A stretch of 64,000 nucleotides of DNA from Linum tenue (GCA_946122785.1 CAMGYJ010000008.1:12673475-12737474), one strand, 5' to 3'; positions 24,018-36,790 are shown, numbered from the stretch's first letter. Numbers and translations are program-made. The notes: a model not told the origin generated them from the letters alone.

Positions 24018-26516
24018 AATTTGAAGATAGGAATAATGAAACCGTCTCGTATGAAATTATATGTAGTCGTGAAAAATGCTACCCTCCTTTCTTCTTTGCT
24101 AAACCTTTTTTCTTTTAATTTTTCTGTCTTTTTTAAATGTTTGTATGGAGCCATCCATGTATTTTGTTGTTCCTCCCAAAAGATTAACGCTTCAGTTAAA
24201 TTTTGGGAGTGTCATGTAAAATATATTACAATTGATTGCTTCTTGGATTCGAGTTGTTTGAATGTGATATTATAATTATGAAGGTTTGTAAGATAAATGC
24301 TATTTGGCATGAAATTATAATGGCGTCTTTTCAATATGGTGTCGTTTTGTTAGATATTTCTTTGGTTGCATTTTTGTTCAATATTCTAATAGCCCATCAT
24401 ATTTATTTTTATATGATTTAAAATTCATCAAATGTAAGAAGAGAAGGTCGAAATAGTATCTAATCATAAAAAGTAAATATTACCCATATAAGAAAAAAAG
24501 GCCGAAGTGGCAAATTTCTCAACTAGTAAAATGAGCTCACATGATAGATATTATTCCAAGGAAGGACTGGTGTCTAGCTACGTGCAAATTATTAAATATG
24601 CATGCCAAATGCCAATGCAAGTTAGCAACTTCACATAATCTTACTGTCCTAAATTTACTATACGTACCTTAGCAGGAGGAGTTACGGTGCTAATTGTACA
24701 AGAGTTAGCACCATCCTAATCAAGGGTTAGTAGTGATTTAGCTTAAATGTTGTATTGATTTTATAATAATTTGTAGTGAAACTGGTGACCAAACTTGGAA
24801 AAATGAAACCGCTCGCGATCCATAGGGGAGTTAGTAGGTTTTAGAGTATAGAGATAATGGTTGGTTTTCCAACAACCTTGGGTCCAAAAGCTTTAATTGA
24901 GAGCCGAAAACTTGGACAAATTAGAAACTTGTTCATTATTTAAGGGAGAAATTATTATTCTCGAATAATGTATATATATAATGTGAATGTTAATAATTTG
25001 AGTTGTTAAGAAAAATTCTACTTATAATAAATTTTTATAATTTTTTCACGTTCCAATATTATGTTAGAAAATCGATATATATGGACACTATTGTAGTATT
25101 GTTGTGAGAAATTGAAAAATGTTATATGAAGTCTTGACCACACTCCCAATTAGAAAACATATATTGAAAAGTGTTGATCCTTTATATTATATGAGAAACT
25201 TTGATAGGAATTAATGAAGGTGTGGTGTTGTGTTTCCATCTCGTATAACTCCGTGAATTAACATGGTTGATTTAAAACACTATATGCATATGATGAATTT
25301 ATATGAGCTTCGTACATATATCCATGATCAATCTTTTTTTATGAGCTACAGACCATTGTCGAGTAAGAAAATAACATTGTTATGGTTTGAATTTTGTGTG
25401 TGCAACCTACAACTTGCAAGTGTAACAATAATGAGCTAAGCTAGTCTCTCTCTCCTAGTCGGTGGAGATTCCTCTCATTGCCACGGATAGTGTGAAAGGT
25501 TAAGCCCATGTGTTTTCATGAGAAATTCAATGAAAAATATAACAAGAGATCAATCGTATGGCCCCTAGCAGCTGGTCGGTAGAGATTCCTCTCATTGTCT
25601 TGTGAAAAGTTAAGCCCATCTTTTCCTCATAATCGAGTCAAAATAAGCAGAGATAAGGCCAACCAACACTGTTACTTGTTTTCCACATGTCGAACACGAC
25701 ATGCATGCTGAGCCAAAGCAGCAGGCACGTCGATTATCAATCTATCAATTTATACATAGATACTATACTAGGTTATTTGATATCGTATATTCGAATTAAT
25801 CATGATAACTCGTACTATATACGTTTGCAGTTAGGTTTGCCGCATTTTTCATCCTATTGCATATTGGACTAAAAAACTTGATGATGGGTTTTCAAATCGA
25901 ATGCTAATTAGCGAAAATGACAATTCAGTCATTGATTTTGATGGGACTATTATCAACTTGATTGATATATATTTGTTTGAAGGAACGTTGATTGCTTCTG
26001 TACGGGCCAGCTGGAATAGAGAAAACGACCAATGATGGCTGGGATTGAAATGAAGTTCCATGAAGAGTTGACATCGAAATTGGTCTGCTTGATTTTGACA
26101 CCTTAACCATACCCGTGGACAAATTAGAGCAAGGGAAAAACGGACATGGATTATAATATGTTGATGGCGGCTCACTGAGTTGGATCAAATATTTTGGCGA
26201 GGAGAAAATTTTTAAATCATCAAATTAGTTTTCATATGTTGTTAATGTCTTTGTTAATTAAAGATACATTGTTTTCTTGTAATTAGGGTTGGAACACACC
26301 AACACAATGTATCTTTAAAGTATAGTATACTGTTCGTTATTATTAGGTCTATAATTAGGGTTGGAACACATTAAGTGATTCTATGATCCCACCAAAGAAT
26401 TTGTGGCTTAGAATCCGTTCAACATGCACCAAAAGTAGTTAGGTTTTGTAGATAAGGTGTGTGTGTTTTTTTTTATATAAGTTGGTCATAGTTCACATTA
26501 GGTTACGTTATCTCTC
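24018..26516. other. Intergenic, holds paralogous block A
   Basis: No gene. The part from about 24,780 to 26,160 is paralogous to about 32,390-33,480: shared pieces include GCCGAAAACTTGGACAAATT, GGTAGAGATTCCT, AAGTTAAGCCCATC and GAAGGAACGTTGATTGCTTC in the same order. This block lies upstream of copy 2 as its partner lies upstream of copy 4. Confidence 0.7.
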
Positions 26517-26524
26517 TATATAAG
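26517..26524 (+). promoter_or_regulatory. TATA box of BAHD copy 2
   Basis: TATATAAG in the same context as in copy 1 (TCTCTCTATATAAGG, then GACACAAACAAACCGTG), 140 bases before the start codon. Confidence 0.75.
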
Positions 26525-26656
26525 GCCACCCGCTCCTTCCTTCAATTGACACAAACAAACCGTGCATGTAACTCGTTTCTTCTAGCTAGCCGATTGCCTT
26601 TTATTATAGACAAGCTCTGTTTTCCTCACCCTTCTTTCATTCTCCACATTAAAACC

Positions 26657-28286
26657 ATGGGAAACTACGTTGAGAATTACGATCTCATCGTGAAGAAATG
26701 GGAGCCCGTTTTGGTAACGCCAGCCGAGGAGACCAAGAGAGGAATCTACTTCCTCTCCAACGTCGACGAGGATGAAAACCTAGTCCGCACCATTTACTGT
26801 TATCACCATAAGAAAACTAACGATGACGATCCTTCGGGAGTGATCAAGAACGCTTTGAGCAAGGTTCTTGTCCACTACCACCCTCTCGCCGGCCGGCTGG
26901 TGACCACCACGGCAGACGAGGGGAGGCTCGCCGTGGATTGCACCGGCGAGGGCGTGTTGTTCGTGGAGGCGGAAGCGAATTGCCCAATGGGCAGCATTGA
27001 CTTCTCCAAGCCTGATGCGGAAACACGTGGCAAGTTGGTGTACGAGATTCCTGGTGTGAAGAGCATATTTCAAATCCCTCCTCTCATGATCCAGGTAGGC
27101 ATATGATCAATACACATCATGCATGTTACCCCATACGTATAGCAGTTAGTTAAGAATATGATATCATGCATGTTACCCCAATCTAACACTAGTCTTGAAC
27201 CGGGAGATCACACTAGTGTTTCCCACGAGTGTTGTATTTGTATATCGATCGATGTTATTTGTCATCCGCTCCTTCACCTAACATAACACAAATTTTGAAC
27301 TAGGAGGTCACAATTCCGAACTTTCAAATAATACCTTACTATAAAAACAAGACATGTCACCATTATAAAAATAATAACAACTTTTACTATTCCATTTTCT
27401 TTAGGTGACCAAGTTCAAATGTGGAGGGTTCGTGCTGGGAGTCTCGTTCAACCATCTCATTGCAGATGGACAAGCAGCCATGGAATTCATTAACTCATGG
27501 GCAGAAACAGCTCGTGGATTACCACTCTCTGTCCAACCTTTCCTCGACAGAACCATCCTCAAAGCTCGAAACCCACCAAGAATTGAGTACCACCACGCTG
27601 AGTACGACGTCTTAGAAGATAAGTCGTCGCCGACAAATAACAAAGAAGAAACCATCTACGACTACATCTACATCAACGAGCAAATGATCCAAAAGTTGAA
27701 GCGACAAGTCGCAGCTGAAATCTATGGGCCTAGTCCTCCAGGGCCCGTACAATTTTGCAGCTCTTACGAGGCCCTCTCTGCTTTTGCATGGAGAGCTCGA
27801 GCCAAGGCCCTGAAGATGGCAGCCGATCAAGAGACCAGAATCCTTCTTGTGGTGAACACAAGGAACAAGTTCGACCCACCATTGCCAAGAGGCTACTTTG
27901 GCAATGCGATCAAGTTCATTAGTGCTATAAGCTTGGCAGGTGACTTGGTCGACAAGCCACTTTCGTATGCGGTTGGTAAAGTCCAAGAGGCTATCAGAAG
28001 CGTTACGGATAGTCAATTGAGGTCAGGAATTGATTACTATGAGGTGCATAGGACCAAAAGACCAATGGGTTGTACGATGATCTCGACTGCTTGGTCGCGG
28101 TTGGCTTTTGGTTCGACCGATTTTGGCTGGGGAGAGCCAGTTATGACTGGACCGGCGGAGTTGCCTGTGGATGAGGTGATCATATTTCTGGCTCATCCAA
28201 AGGAGAAAGGTAGCTTGAATGCGTATGCTGGACTGCCAGCTTCTGCAATGAGGAATTTTCAAAAGTTGTGGCAAGAAATCATCTAG
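26657..28286 (+). CDS. BAHD acyltransferase, array copy 2
   Basis: Near-duplicate of copy 1 with the same two-exon structure (26657-27094 and 27405-28286), 439 aa. HLIAD (H163, D167) and DFGWG (385-389) are intact. Most differences from copy 1 are in the N-terminus (MGNYVENYDLIVKKWEP, no Asp/Tyr expansion) and the intron, which is longer. The frame continues upstream of this ATG but has no further in-frame ATG after the TATA box, which fixes the start. It should use the same kind of substrate as copy 1: a hydroxycinnamoyl-CoA donor and a long-chain hydroxy-lipid acceptor (inference from the ASFT/HHT clade). Confidence 0.93.
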
Positions 28287-30214
28287 AATTGGATGATAAT
28301 TATGAGATATATATCTTCTCGCATGGAATTACATATTGTCATGAACTTCTATCTCTTTGTTTCTTCTTTCGCTAAGCCCTTTTCTTTCTCTTGGTGTGTC
28401 TCGATGGAGTTAAAGTATTGTTGTTAGTTTCATGAGTGCCATGTAAAATAGATTACCGTTGACTGATTGCTTCTCATGATTTGAGTTATTTAATTTGTAT
28501 GTGAGATTATAATTAAGGTCAACAAAATTATTGACATAAATTATAGATTTATAGTATGTTATGAATATGATATACATAAAATTAATACACCTATTTATGA
28601 CTATATAAGTAGTTAAATACATAACAGATTTCTTGGTGATATGAGGCAACAACTAATAATGAAATTATATGTTTTTCAACCCCTTGATATTGATAGCATA
28701 AATCATAATTATTTGAGCTAGATAAAGTTGTGAACACAAAGAATACTTGCCAAAGACACAATTTTCCATATAAATGCTAGTAAGATTGATGATAATGACA
28801 TCTCATTAACTTCATACAACAACCCCCACCAAACAATATTTTTTGTGCAACACTCCATCGATATTCAATGACTACCCTAGCTATTTAGGCTACTCTCCTC
28901 TCAAATTCATTCCATAAACAATGATAAGCAGATTGATGATAAGCAAGAGGTGCATGCATATGCGTGAGAAAGATGAATGAGTTAGTTTGACTATCTTTTA
29001 AAGAGTCGGAAAAATGACACCTCCTGGACCATTCGACGGAGAAGGGAGTATCATTATTTTTGTTGCTTTGCCGGGACCGGCCTGGAGAGATTTGAGGAAT
29101 TAGTGGAGGAGGAGCTTTGCAGATAATTGGAAAACAAGATGTCCTGATCATGTGCAATTTATTTATTTTTCTTTTAATGATCAGTTCGAATCGAATCCAA
29201 ATAATAATAACAAAAACCATTTGGAAGTCTAAAGCTTAAGTATTAAAATTAAATTTCAACTTGAGATGATTAAATTTAAATGTGGCCGAGTTTACAATCA
29301 ATACTAAGACTCTTCTATTGATTAGTCTAAAGCTTTTTTATTTAGGGTTAATAACTTATTTTGACCTGTTGCTATACTGACCTTAATTAACTATACACCA
29401 TACAGACTCAATTGGCTGAATGCAGGTTTTGAATATCAATTTTGATGATCAACACCATTAACTGACGATCAACGGTCCAACTCACAACCATATTGGCACC
29501 AAATTAAAAAAAACATCAAATTATTTTCATATTTCGTTTATCTAATAAGAAAACAAACAAACATATAAAAAATAATAAAATAAACCCAAAAAAAATTTAG
29601 GCCCTTATATTAGAATCGAGTGTTTCCCCTTCCCTTTTTCCTCTGATGCCTGGCGTTGGAGGCAGAGTAACACCGCCACCAGAACCACCATCAAAAGAAT
29701 CGCGTCTCCTGCAACTGCAATGGATGGATACGACAATAATGAAATTCCTCCTCAGCTTCCTTTTCACGGTGGAATTGGAGGAGGAAAGCTGATAGGAAGG
29801 GAGGCGGTGGATTGACTAAAATAATTGTTGACTACACTGATTCCATCAATGGCATTATCGCCTTGTTATTTTAATTGGATTGGATCAAGTGGTCCAACCG
29901 GCACACTTTTAATCATTGTTTTAGAAATTGTATTGTATCGGCTGGTTAGATTGGAGATAGCAGGGAACTATATCCTAAATCGATATATGAAATGGTTAAA
30001 CAACGGTTTGAGTACAAAATATCTTATTATTAAATTTTTCAGTAGAACTTCCGGAGTTCCGATACGCTTTTACTATCCTTGTTCTTAATATATAGTTTTC
30101 ATAAATAAAAATATAAAATAATTTACTAAAAAATATGCTAATTCTCCCTGCGCTCTAATTTTGGAAAAAGGAGGTTCTTTGTTAACAAAAAAATATATAT
30201 TAAAACCCTTCCGC
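28287..30214. other. Intergenic between BAHD copies 2 and 3
   Basis: Mostly AT-rich. A GC-richer patch at about 29,620-29,815 looks partly coding on either strand but has no frame long enough to identify. Nothing else stands out. Confidence 0.5.
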
Positions 30215-30227
30215 TATATATATATAT
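30215..30227 (+). promoter_or_regulatory. TATA box of BAHD copy 3
   Basis: An alternating TA run (TATATATATATAT) 83 bases before the start codon. It fits a core promoter, though such runs are common by chance in this AT-rich DNA. Confidence 0.5.
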
Positions 30228-30309
30228 GACATATCCAATAATGGCCTTTATCAGAACCACACAATCAAAACTCACCTAAAGAATCAACCACTCCCAAAAC
30301 ATCACAAAG

Positions 30310-31795
30310 ATGGGGAAAATTGACAATGGAAAACAGAACACAGAAAAGGTCTTCCAAGTGAAGAAAGGGAATCCAACTTTGGTCCCGCCGGCAGTGGACA
30401 CCAATCAGGGAAGCGTTTACTTCCTCTCCAACGTCGACGACGACTTGACCATCATCCGTACGCTCTACTGCTTCAAGTCCGGCGGCCAGGAGGCCGGAGA
30501 GGTGATCAAGAACGCCCTGAGCAAGGCTCTGGTTCACTACTACCCTCTGGCCGGCCGGCTGATCCTCTCGCCGGAGGGTGGGTTCGCTGTGAATTGCACC
30601 GGCGAAGGGGTTGTGTTCATTGAGGCGGAGGCCGACTGTGGGTTGGATGACGTTGATTTTTCCAAGCCGGATAAGACTACACGTGGCAAGCTGGCTGCCT
30701 TTGATGTTCCTGGCGTTGGGAACAAATTCGAGATCCCTTTGATGGCTCAGGTAACGATTTTTCTCTTTGCAAAGACTAACCTTTTTTTTTTGGTAAAAAA
30801 AGACTAACCTTTTTGCGACAGTAAAATGTGGTCAGGCTTAATATCGGTGACAAAAAATGATTATTCGATGTTTGGTCGCTAAAAGTTATTTTCTTTTGGT
30901 CCTCTCTTTCTACTATTAGGTAACCAAATTCAAGTGTGGAGGATTCGTGCTGGGGATCTCCTTCAACCACGTACTTGCCGACGGCCAAGCCGCCGCGGAA
31001 TTCATCGTTTCTTGGGCTGAAACAGCAAGAGGATTGCCCATATCCGTCCCGCCATTTCTCGACAGGACGATTCTCAAAGCTCGAACCCCGCCAAAAATCG
31101 AGTTTCGCCATTCCGAATTCGAACCCATCGAAGACAAATCCTCTGCCACCAACGACTTCTCCAACGAAGAGATAATGGTGTACAAGTACCTCAAGTTCAC
31201 CCCGCAAATGATCCAAACGGCGAAATCCAAAACAACCGGATTATTGACAAAACCCTGCTCCACCTACGAAGCCCTCTCGGCCTTCGTGTGGAGAGCTCGA
31301 ACTCAGGCGCTCAATACGGCGCCGGATCAGCTTACTAGAATCTTACTTGTCGTCAACACGCGGGGGAGATTCGAGCCGCCTCTGCCAAAGGGGTATTTTG
31401 GGAATGCGATAAAGTTCACCCCGGCCCACAGCTTGGCGGCGGAGCTGGTCCAAGAGCCGCTTTCCCACGCCGTGGTCAAAATTCGGGAGGCGGTCAGGAG
31501 CGTGAACGATGGGGTTTTGAGGTCGACGATCGATTACTGCGAGGCGACGAGAGCGAGGCGGCCGAGGGGTTGCAGCACGGTGACGGCGACGACGTGGTCG
31601 AGCTTGTCGTTCTCCGCGACGGATTTCGGGTGGGGAGAGCCGGTTCTGAGCGAGCCGGTGGAGATCCCGTCGGATGATACGGTGGTGTTTTTGAGCCACC
31701 CGACAGAGAAAGTGAGCTTTAATGTGTTTCTTGCTTTGCCGATTTCGGCGATGGATAAGTTCGAGGAAATGGTGCAGGAGGAGCTCTGTAGTTAG
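30310..31795 (+). CDS. BAHD acyltransferase, array copy 3
   Basis: Third array member, two exons (30310-30750 and 30920-31795), 438 aa. HVLAD (H164, D168) and DFGWG (382-386) are present. It is more diverged than copies 1 and 2 and its second exon is distinctly GC-richer. The intron sits at the same site (..PLMAQ before VTKFKCGGF). The N-terminal YFLSNVDDDLTIIRTLYCF and the RGRFEPPLPKGYFGNAIKF segment are typical of the ASFT/HHT-FACT clade. It probably transfers a hydroxycinnamoyl group to a long-chain hydroxy acid or alcohol; the precise acceptor cannot be read from sequence. Confidence 0.92.
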
Positions 31796-34700
31796 TCATG
31801 GTAAAAATGACCAATCAATATGGACTAAATATTCTATTATGTGGGTATGTAAGAGAATAATTTAAGACTCGTATTCTATTATGAATTGGTAATCAAATAC
31901 TTTTAAAATAGATGCGGTTGATAATTATTTGATGTGGTTTAGGTAAGTTGATATTCTTATTTAAATCAAAAGGTCAGAACAAAATTTCGAATTAGTAAAA
32001 TGAATTCACATAATATATTAAATACTGACTAAAGAAAATATTAATGGCTCTACATACACAAATCAAACACACCATGCATTATTCATAGTTATATGCATGC
32101 ATGATTTGTCTGCATTCACAAATCGAGCAAAGAATCACGCAATAATGCATGAATGAGCATGATAGTAAGTTCGGGATCTTAAAGTCTGAGATTTACGAAT
32201 TAAACTACCGCGATACAATAGCTTTCATTCCATTTAACTTAGCTTAGTACTGTACAATTGCTTTGATTCCATTTAACTTAGCCTAGTACTGTTACTCAAA
32301 TTATCAAATAAACTACTAGCTAGGCATGCACTTGAATGATGCAACGTTAACCTACAACAGTGGCCGCCTACTGAGTTGGAGGAGTGGGAGAGAAACTGAT
32401 GACCAAACTTGGACAAAAGAAACCCCTCGTGCATAATCCATATTGGGAATTAGGTTTTTAGAGTCTAGAGATAACAGGTTTCAACTTTCAAGTGACCCGT
32501 TGGCCCAAGGCTTTAATTTGGTAGCCGAAAACTTGGACAAATTAGAAAGTTGCTGATTGTTCAGCAAAATCTTGGCCCCAACCATTTTTGCAAAGTAGGT
32601 ATAAAAAAAAAAACATTAGAGAACAAAAACACAAGAAAGTGTTGGTTAACTATTAGAACTATACTGTGAAAAGTTAAGCCCATCTCTTCCTGAGAATTTG
32701 GGTGAAGAGATAGGGCACCTAGTTGGTCGGTAGAGATTCCTGATCTCACTGCCACCCAATCCCAATTCCCATGCATGGTTTGAAAATAAATAAGAAGAGA
32801 TAATTAGGCCATCTGTACCACTATCACTTGCTGCTGCTATCTAATCTAGCACAAGGCATTTTCCACAAGCTCAGCCAAATCAATGAAGATCAGTCTATCA
32901 TATACATACATATCGATGCCAGAGTACTTTTATCAAATCATACGTTCAAATCCTAGCTACTAATCCTGCACAGTTTGCTTCTGCAAGCTAGTTTTTTTTT
33001 TTTTATATATATATAAGGACATGATATAGGTTTTTGGTTTGTAATTAAAGTATTACTTAAGAGGATTTGAAACTGAAACCTACAAATTCTAGACTAGTAA
33101 TATTATCATTTGACCAAGTCCTTGTTCGGATTCTACAAGCTAGTTTGGTTTGTAGCATTTTCTATCCAGTACATATGAATTATTGGTCGTCTAGCTACTT
33201 GTTGGGTTTTCAAAACCGAATATGAATCAGTGGTTGACTTTGATGGGACAACCATCCATCAACTTGATTAATTAATATTATATTTGCTTGGTGAAGGAAC
33301 GTTGATTGCTTCTACTACCAGCTGGACAAGGACAACAATGAAAGGGCGTTTGGATTGAAACGAAATTCCCATCCATGAGGAGTCGACGTCAATAATTAAA
33401 ACGTTTGATTTGACAACTCAATCATACCCGCCGACCAGTTACAGCAAGGAAAGAAAAGGGAAGTTCATGGATATCAGGATATCCTAAATCCCGCCACAAG
33501 TTAGGTTCCGTTTAACTATTGTATGCTAGTTTTGTTCCGACTATTTGACTCGATTATTTTTATTATTATAAATCATTTGAAATTGAAATTAACTTGTTCT
33601 TACATATCGATTTTATCCTTTAATTGAAAAGATCACAAATTAAACGTAACATATTAAACACATTGATGATAACGATAGTCTCAATTTTGTCATGATAATC
33701 AATATATAGTTAATTGAATTTATCTTATAAGTTTTGCAACTAATATCATCAAATAAATTGTCGGTGAAAAGGGAAGAAGGTACGTAAAAAGAACAACATA
33801 GATAATATTGAGCTCTAGGGTTGATTGAGAAATGGCTCAATGCCTTTAAATGCGAACAGTTGAGCCTAAGAGTAGTGCTTAATTAACTCCATCTACGCTT
33901 TTAGTGAATCTAAAAAAATACTAATGATAGAGAGACGAGAGCTAGCTATGCTCAAATCCTAGGCTTACATGATGGATCATCAACAACAGAAAAGAAAAGT
34001 TCAAATGGATCTCTAGGTCATCCATTGAGCACGCATAACTAAAACACGGGTTTAAGAAATCGTCACCACGGCTTAGAGTCAACTTCTCAAAATTGAAGTA
34101 AGAGTTTTTACGTAATTAGGTGCCTTTTTTGGCAAGTTTATGGTGAATATATTATATATAAACAATAAGGTCCACGCCTAAATAGTTATCTTTATACATC
34201 ACAGTAGATCATGTAGTGTAAGATTTCAGTGAGCAAATTTTTTGACCAAGTGATAGAAACCATCAAGTTGACAAGTGCAAAGAAGAAAAAGTCTAGAGAA
34301 GTAGTTAGTCATATGCAATGGAATTGTCACTTGGCCCTTTTGACAACATCAAGTACTAGCTAGAGTGATGATCACCTTTTCCGTCTAATTTAGAGCTCAA
34401 CAAAATGTATTTTATACAAGGAGAAAAGGGTAATGAAAGCTTTAGTACCTATATTTCTATATGTCTATTTAACAAATGCTATAACTCTGAAAAAGTCAGT
34501 TTGTGTAATATTATATTGTTTATCAGTTTTAACTTACAACTCTAAATTGGCTGGAAAATTGGTTGCCAATGCATTAATGCTTGCCTATATATCAAGCATG
34601 CATGTTCTTAATGGCTTACATACTAAGCGTGCTAAAATTTTCCTTTTGCTCCTAATTCAGACCATGAATTACTCAAAATCCGGCCCATTAAACTCCAAAC

Positions 34701-34979
34701 GACCTATATATTAAAATTCGAGGAGCAAAATATAAAATTTCAACATGGATGGGTTAAATGTGAGTCATCCAACAAGTATGAAACGATCTCAATCTTGCCA
34801 TACTTGGATGAAATTTTGAACACATTTAACAAAAAAATGAAAAATGACATATATATAGTCTAATAACGTAAATGTTAATAAAAAAAAATCATAACATATA
34901 TAAGGGTACATGGGTCGAAAATGCCAATGAAACCTAAATTAAACTTGATCTGGAAGTGGCCTTCTCCTCTCCTGATCCC
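31796..34979. other. Intergenic, holds paralogous block B and a SINE
   Basis: No gene. About 32,390-33,480 is the partner of the block upstream of copy 2. A SINE interrupts it at 32,995-33,130. From 33,480 to the copy-4 promoter there are about 1.5 kb, against about 0.36 kb in the equivalent place before copy 2, so DNA was gained here or lost there. Confidence 0.65.
32995..33130 (-). mobile_element. tRNA-type SINE with target duplication
   Basis: Flanked by direct repeats TTCTGCAAGCTAGTTT (32979-32994) and TTCTACAAGCTAGTTT (33131-33146), 15 of 16 bases alike. On the minus strand it starts with an A-box-like TTGGTCAAATGATA, then a B-box-like GTTTCAAATCCTC, the two parts of a pol III internal promoter, and ends in a poly(A) run seen as poly(T) from 32,995. 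Length (136 bp), order of boxes, tail and duplication all fit a tRNA-derived SINE. The site in the paralogous block near 25,830 lacks it. Confidence 0.75.
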
Positions 34980-34987
34980 TATATATA
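34980..34987 (+). promoter_or_regulatory. TATA box of the BAHD copy 4 pseudogene
   Basis: TATATATA lies 103 bases before the ATG, the spacing seen in the other copies. The promoter therefore seems to have survived although the coding region is broken. Confidence 0.55.
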
Positions 34988-35089
34988 CCTAACCTCAATT
35001 GCTATCAATCTTCATACCACAACATCTCACCTAACACATTCCCATTAAAATTCTCTCCAAAAGTCTGTATTTTCCTGGGAGCTTCAAAA

Positions 35090-36790
35090 ATGGTGAGGTC
35101 AAGTGGAAACAGCAATGGCCACCATGATCATGAGCTCCAAGCAACATCAGTACTTAACGTGAAACTAATAAGGGAACCAACTTTGGTCCCTCCAGCCGAG
35201 GAAACGCCCAAGGGTCTCCCTTTCCCATACAGCTTGTTTGGATATAATTCTGTTGGAAAATAAATTCCATTTCTTGTGAGAATCTGAATTTAAGTGAGAA
35301 TTCATTTTAAAATTTTATGTTTGGAACAAATCCAAAAGTTTGGGAAATGATTTCATATTTTTATGTTTGGAAAAAATGGAAATGATTTCTTACAAGTGCT
35401 TTTACAATAATATCCTTGGTATTAGTGATTTCAAATCCAAAAGTAGTAAGGGCTTTCTTGTAAAGGTGAGTCAAAATTAATGTGGAGTCCACTAATTCCA
35501 TCACTCCCTCCACCAATTCCGACCACTTTTGGTAGGAATTAGAATTTCCAACTTTTTGCCTTTTGGAATTCCATTTCCTTTTTACTTATTACTTCCAAAC
35601 ATGAGAATCATGGAAAGTTTGGGAATTGGAATTCCATTTTCTCAAAATTTAGCCTTTCCAAACAGGCTGATAAAGTTTTTACTTGCATAAAAACATATTA
35701 TTTGTCGTTAACTCGAACTCACGGAATCTCATTATGTGTGGAGAAGGTGCCATATATATCTTGTAATTTTTCATAATCTATTTTTTCAAATATAATAAAA
35801 ATGGTCTCTTCTGTCTATGAACTAGCTTATGTGTGTTATTTATTTCTTACGTTGTCGATTTTCAAAGTATGTTAGAACATCTTAAACACGGTGGAAAAGG
35901 CTGACTTTGTCCTTATAGGTGACCAAATTCAAGTGTGGAGGATTTGCGCTAGGACTGGCCTTCAGTCACTTTGTGGCCGACGGAATATCAGCAGTCGAAT
36001 TCATCAACTCGTGGGGGAAGACTGCCCGCGGGCTTCCATTATCATTGCCACCATTTCTCGATCGAACCCTACTCCGAGCTCGAACTCCACTCAGAGTCGA
36101 ACACCACCACTCCGAGTATGACACGTTACCGAACATATCATCTAACCTGATCACCGGCGAGAAAGTAGTCTACCGCTATATTCGGTTCGACCAGGACATG
36201 ATCTGTAAGATCAAGCAAGAATCAATGGCTCCTTATAGCGATCGAAATGGAAGGATGATCACCAACAACAAATGTTCGTCCTACGAGGCGATCACGGCTT
36301 TCTTGTGGAAGGCTCGAGCCAAGGCACTCGGGATGTCGGGCGACCAGCTCATGAGGGTGCTCGTGGTCGTGAACGTCAGGGACAAGTTCGAGCCTCGGCT
36401 GCCAAAAGGGTACTTTGGCAATGCCATAAAGTACACGGCCGCCACGTGCCAGGCACGTGACCTTGTGGAACAACCATTATCCTATGTTGTTGGATTAGTT
36501 CAAGAGGCGATTCGTCGAGTGAATGATGAACATTTAAGATCTACGATGGATTATAATGAAACAAGAAGGGCAATCCGTCCATTAGGGTTTACATATATTT
36601 CGAGCACGTGGTCAAGATTGGCTTTTGGTTCAACCAATTTTGGTTGGGGCGAGCCTATCTCAACCGGTCCAGTGGAACTTCCTGTTTCCTTCCTCGTCAA
36701 GAGAAAGGGAAGATGTGTATGTACGCGTTCATGGGGTTGCCTGTCTCTGTCATGAATAATTTTGAAGAATTGGTTTGTCAAATTAATTAG
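35090..36790 (+). pseudogene. BAHD acyltransferase, array copy 4 (broken)
   Basis: Exon 1 starts normally (ATG at 35090; later EPTLVPPAEETPKGL) but loses homology after about 35,217. About 320 bases of exon 1, including the part coding the conserved SNLDQN..VRTIYC and PLAGRL segments, are missing, and a 440-bp MITE lies there. Exon 2 (from 35919, [15 protein letters not shown]) is largely intact, with the catalytic HFVAD retained. The usual DFGWG reads NFGWG, and after GPVELPV the frame shifts, ending early at 36755; the normal C-terminal LPVSVMNNFEELV continues in another frame to 36790. Three independent lesions make a functional enzyme very unlikely. Transcription from the surviving TATA remains possible. 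Confidence 0.9.
35230..35669. mobile_element. MITE inserted in BAHD copy 4
   Basis: The left end reads CAGCTTGTTTGGATAT; the right end, on the opposite strand, reads CAGCCTGTTTGGAAAG. The inner parts of both arms carry GGAATT/AATTCC and TTTGGAAA motifs. The only direct repeat at the junctions is ATA (3 bp). The TGTTTGG core resembles PIF/Harbinger MITEs, whose usual duplication is TWA, so the class is uncertain. The element is non-coding. Confidence 0.7.

Noticed and set aside
26546..26656. N-terminal extension of BAHD copy 2
   Set aside because: There is no ATG in this extension (it opens with TTG) and it lies in the 5' leader just after the TATA box.
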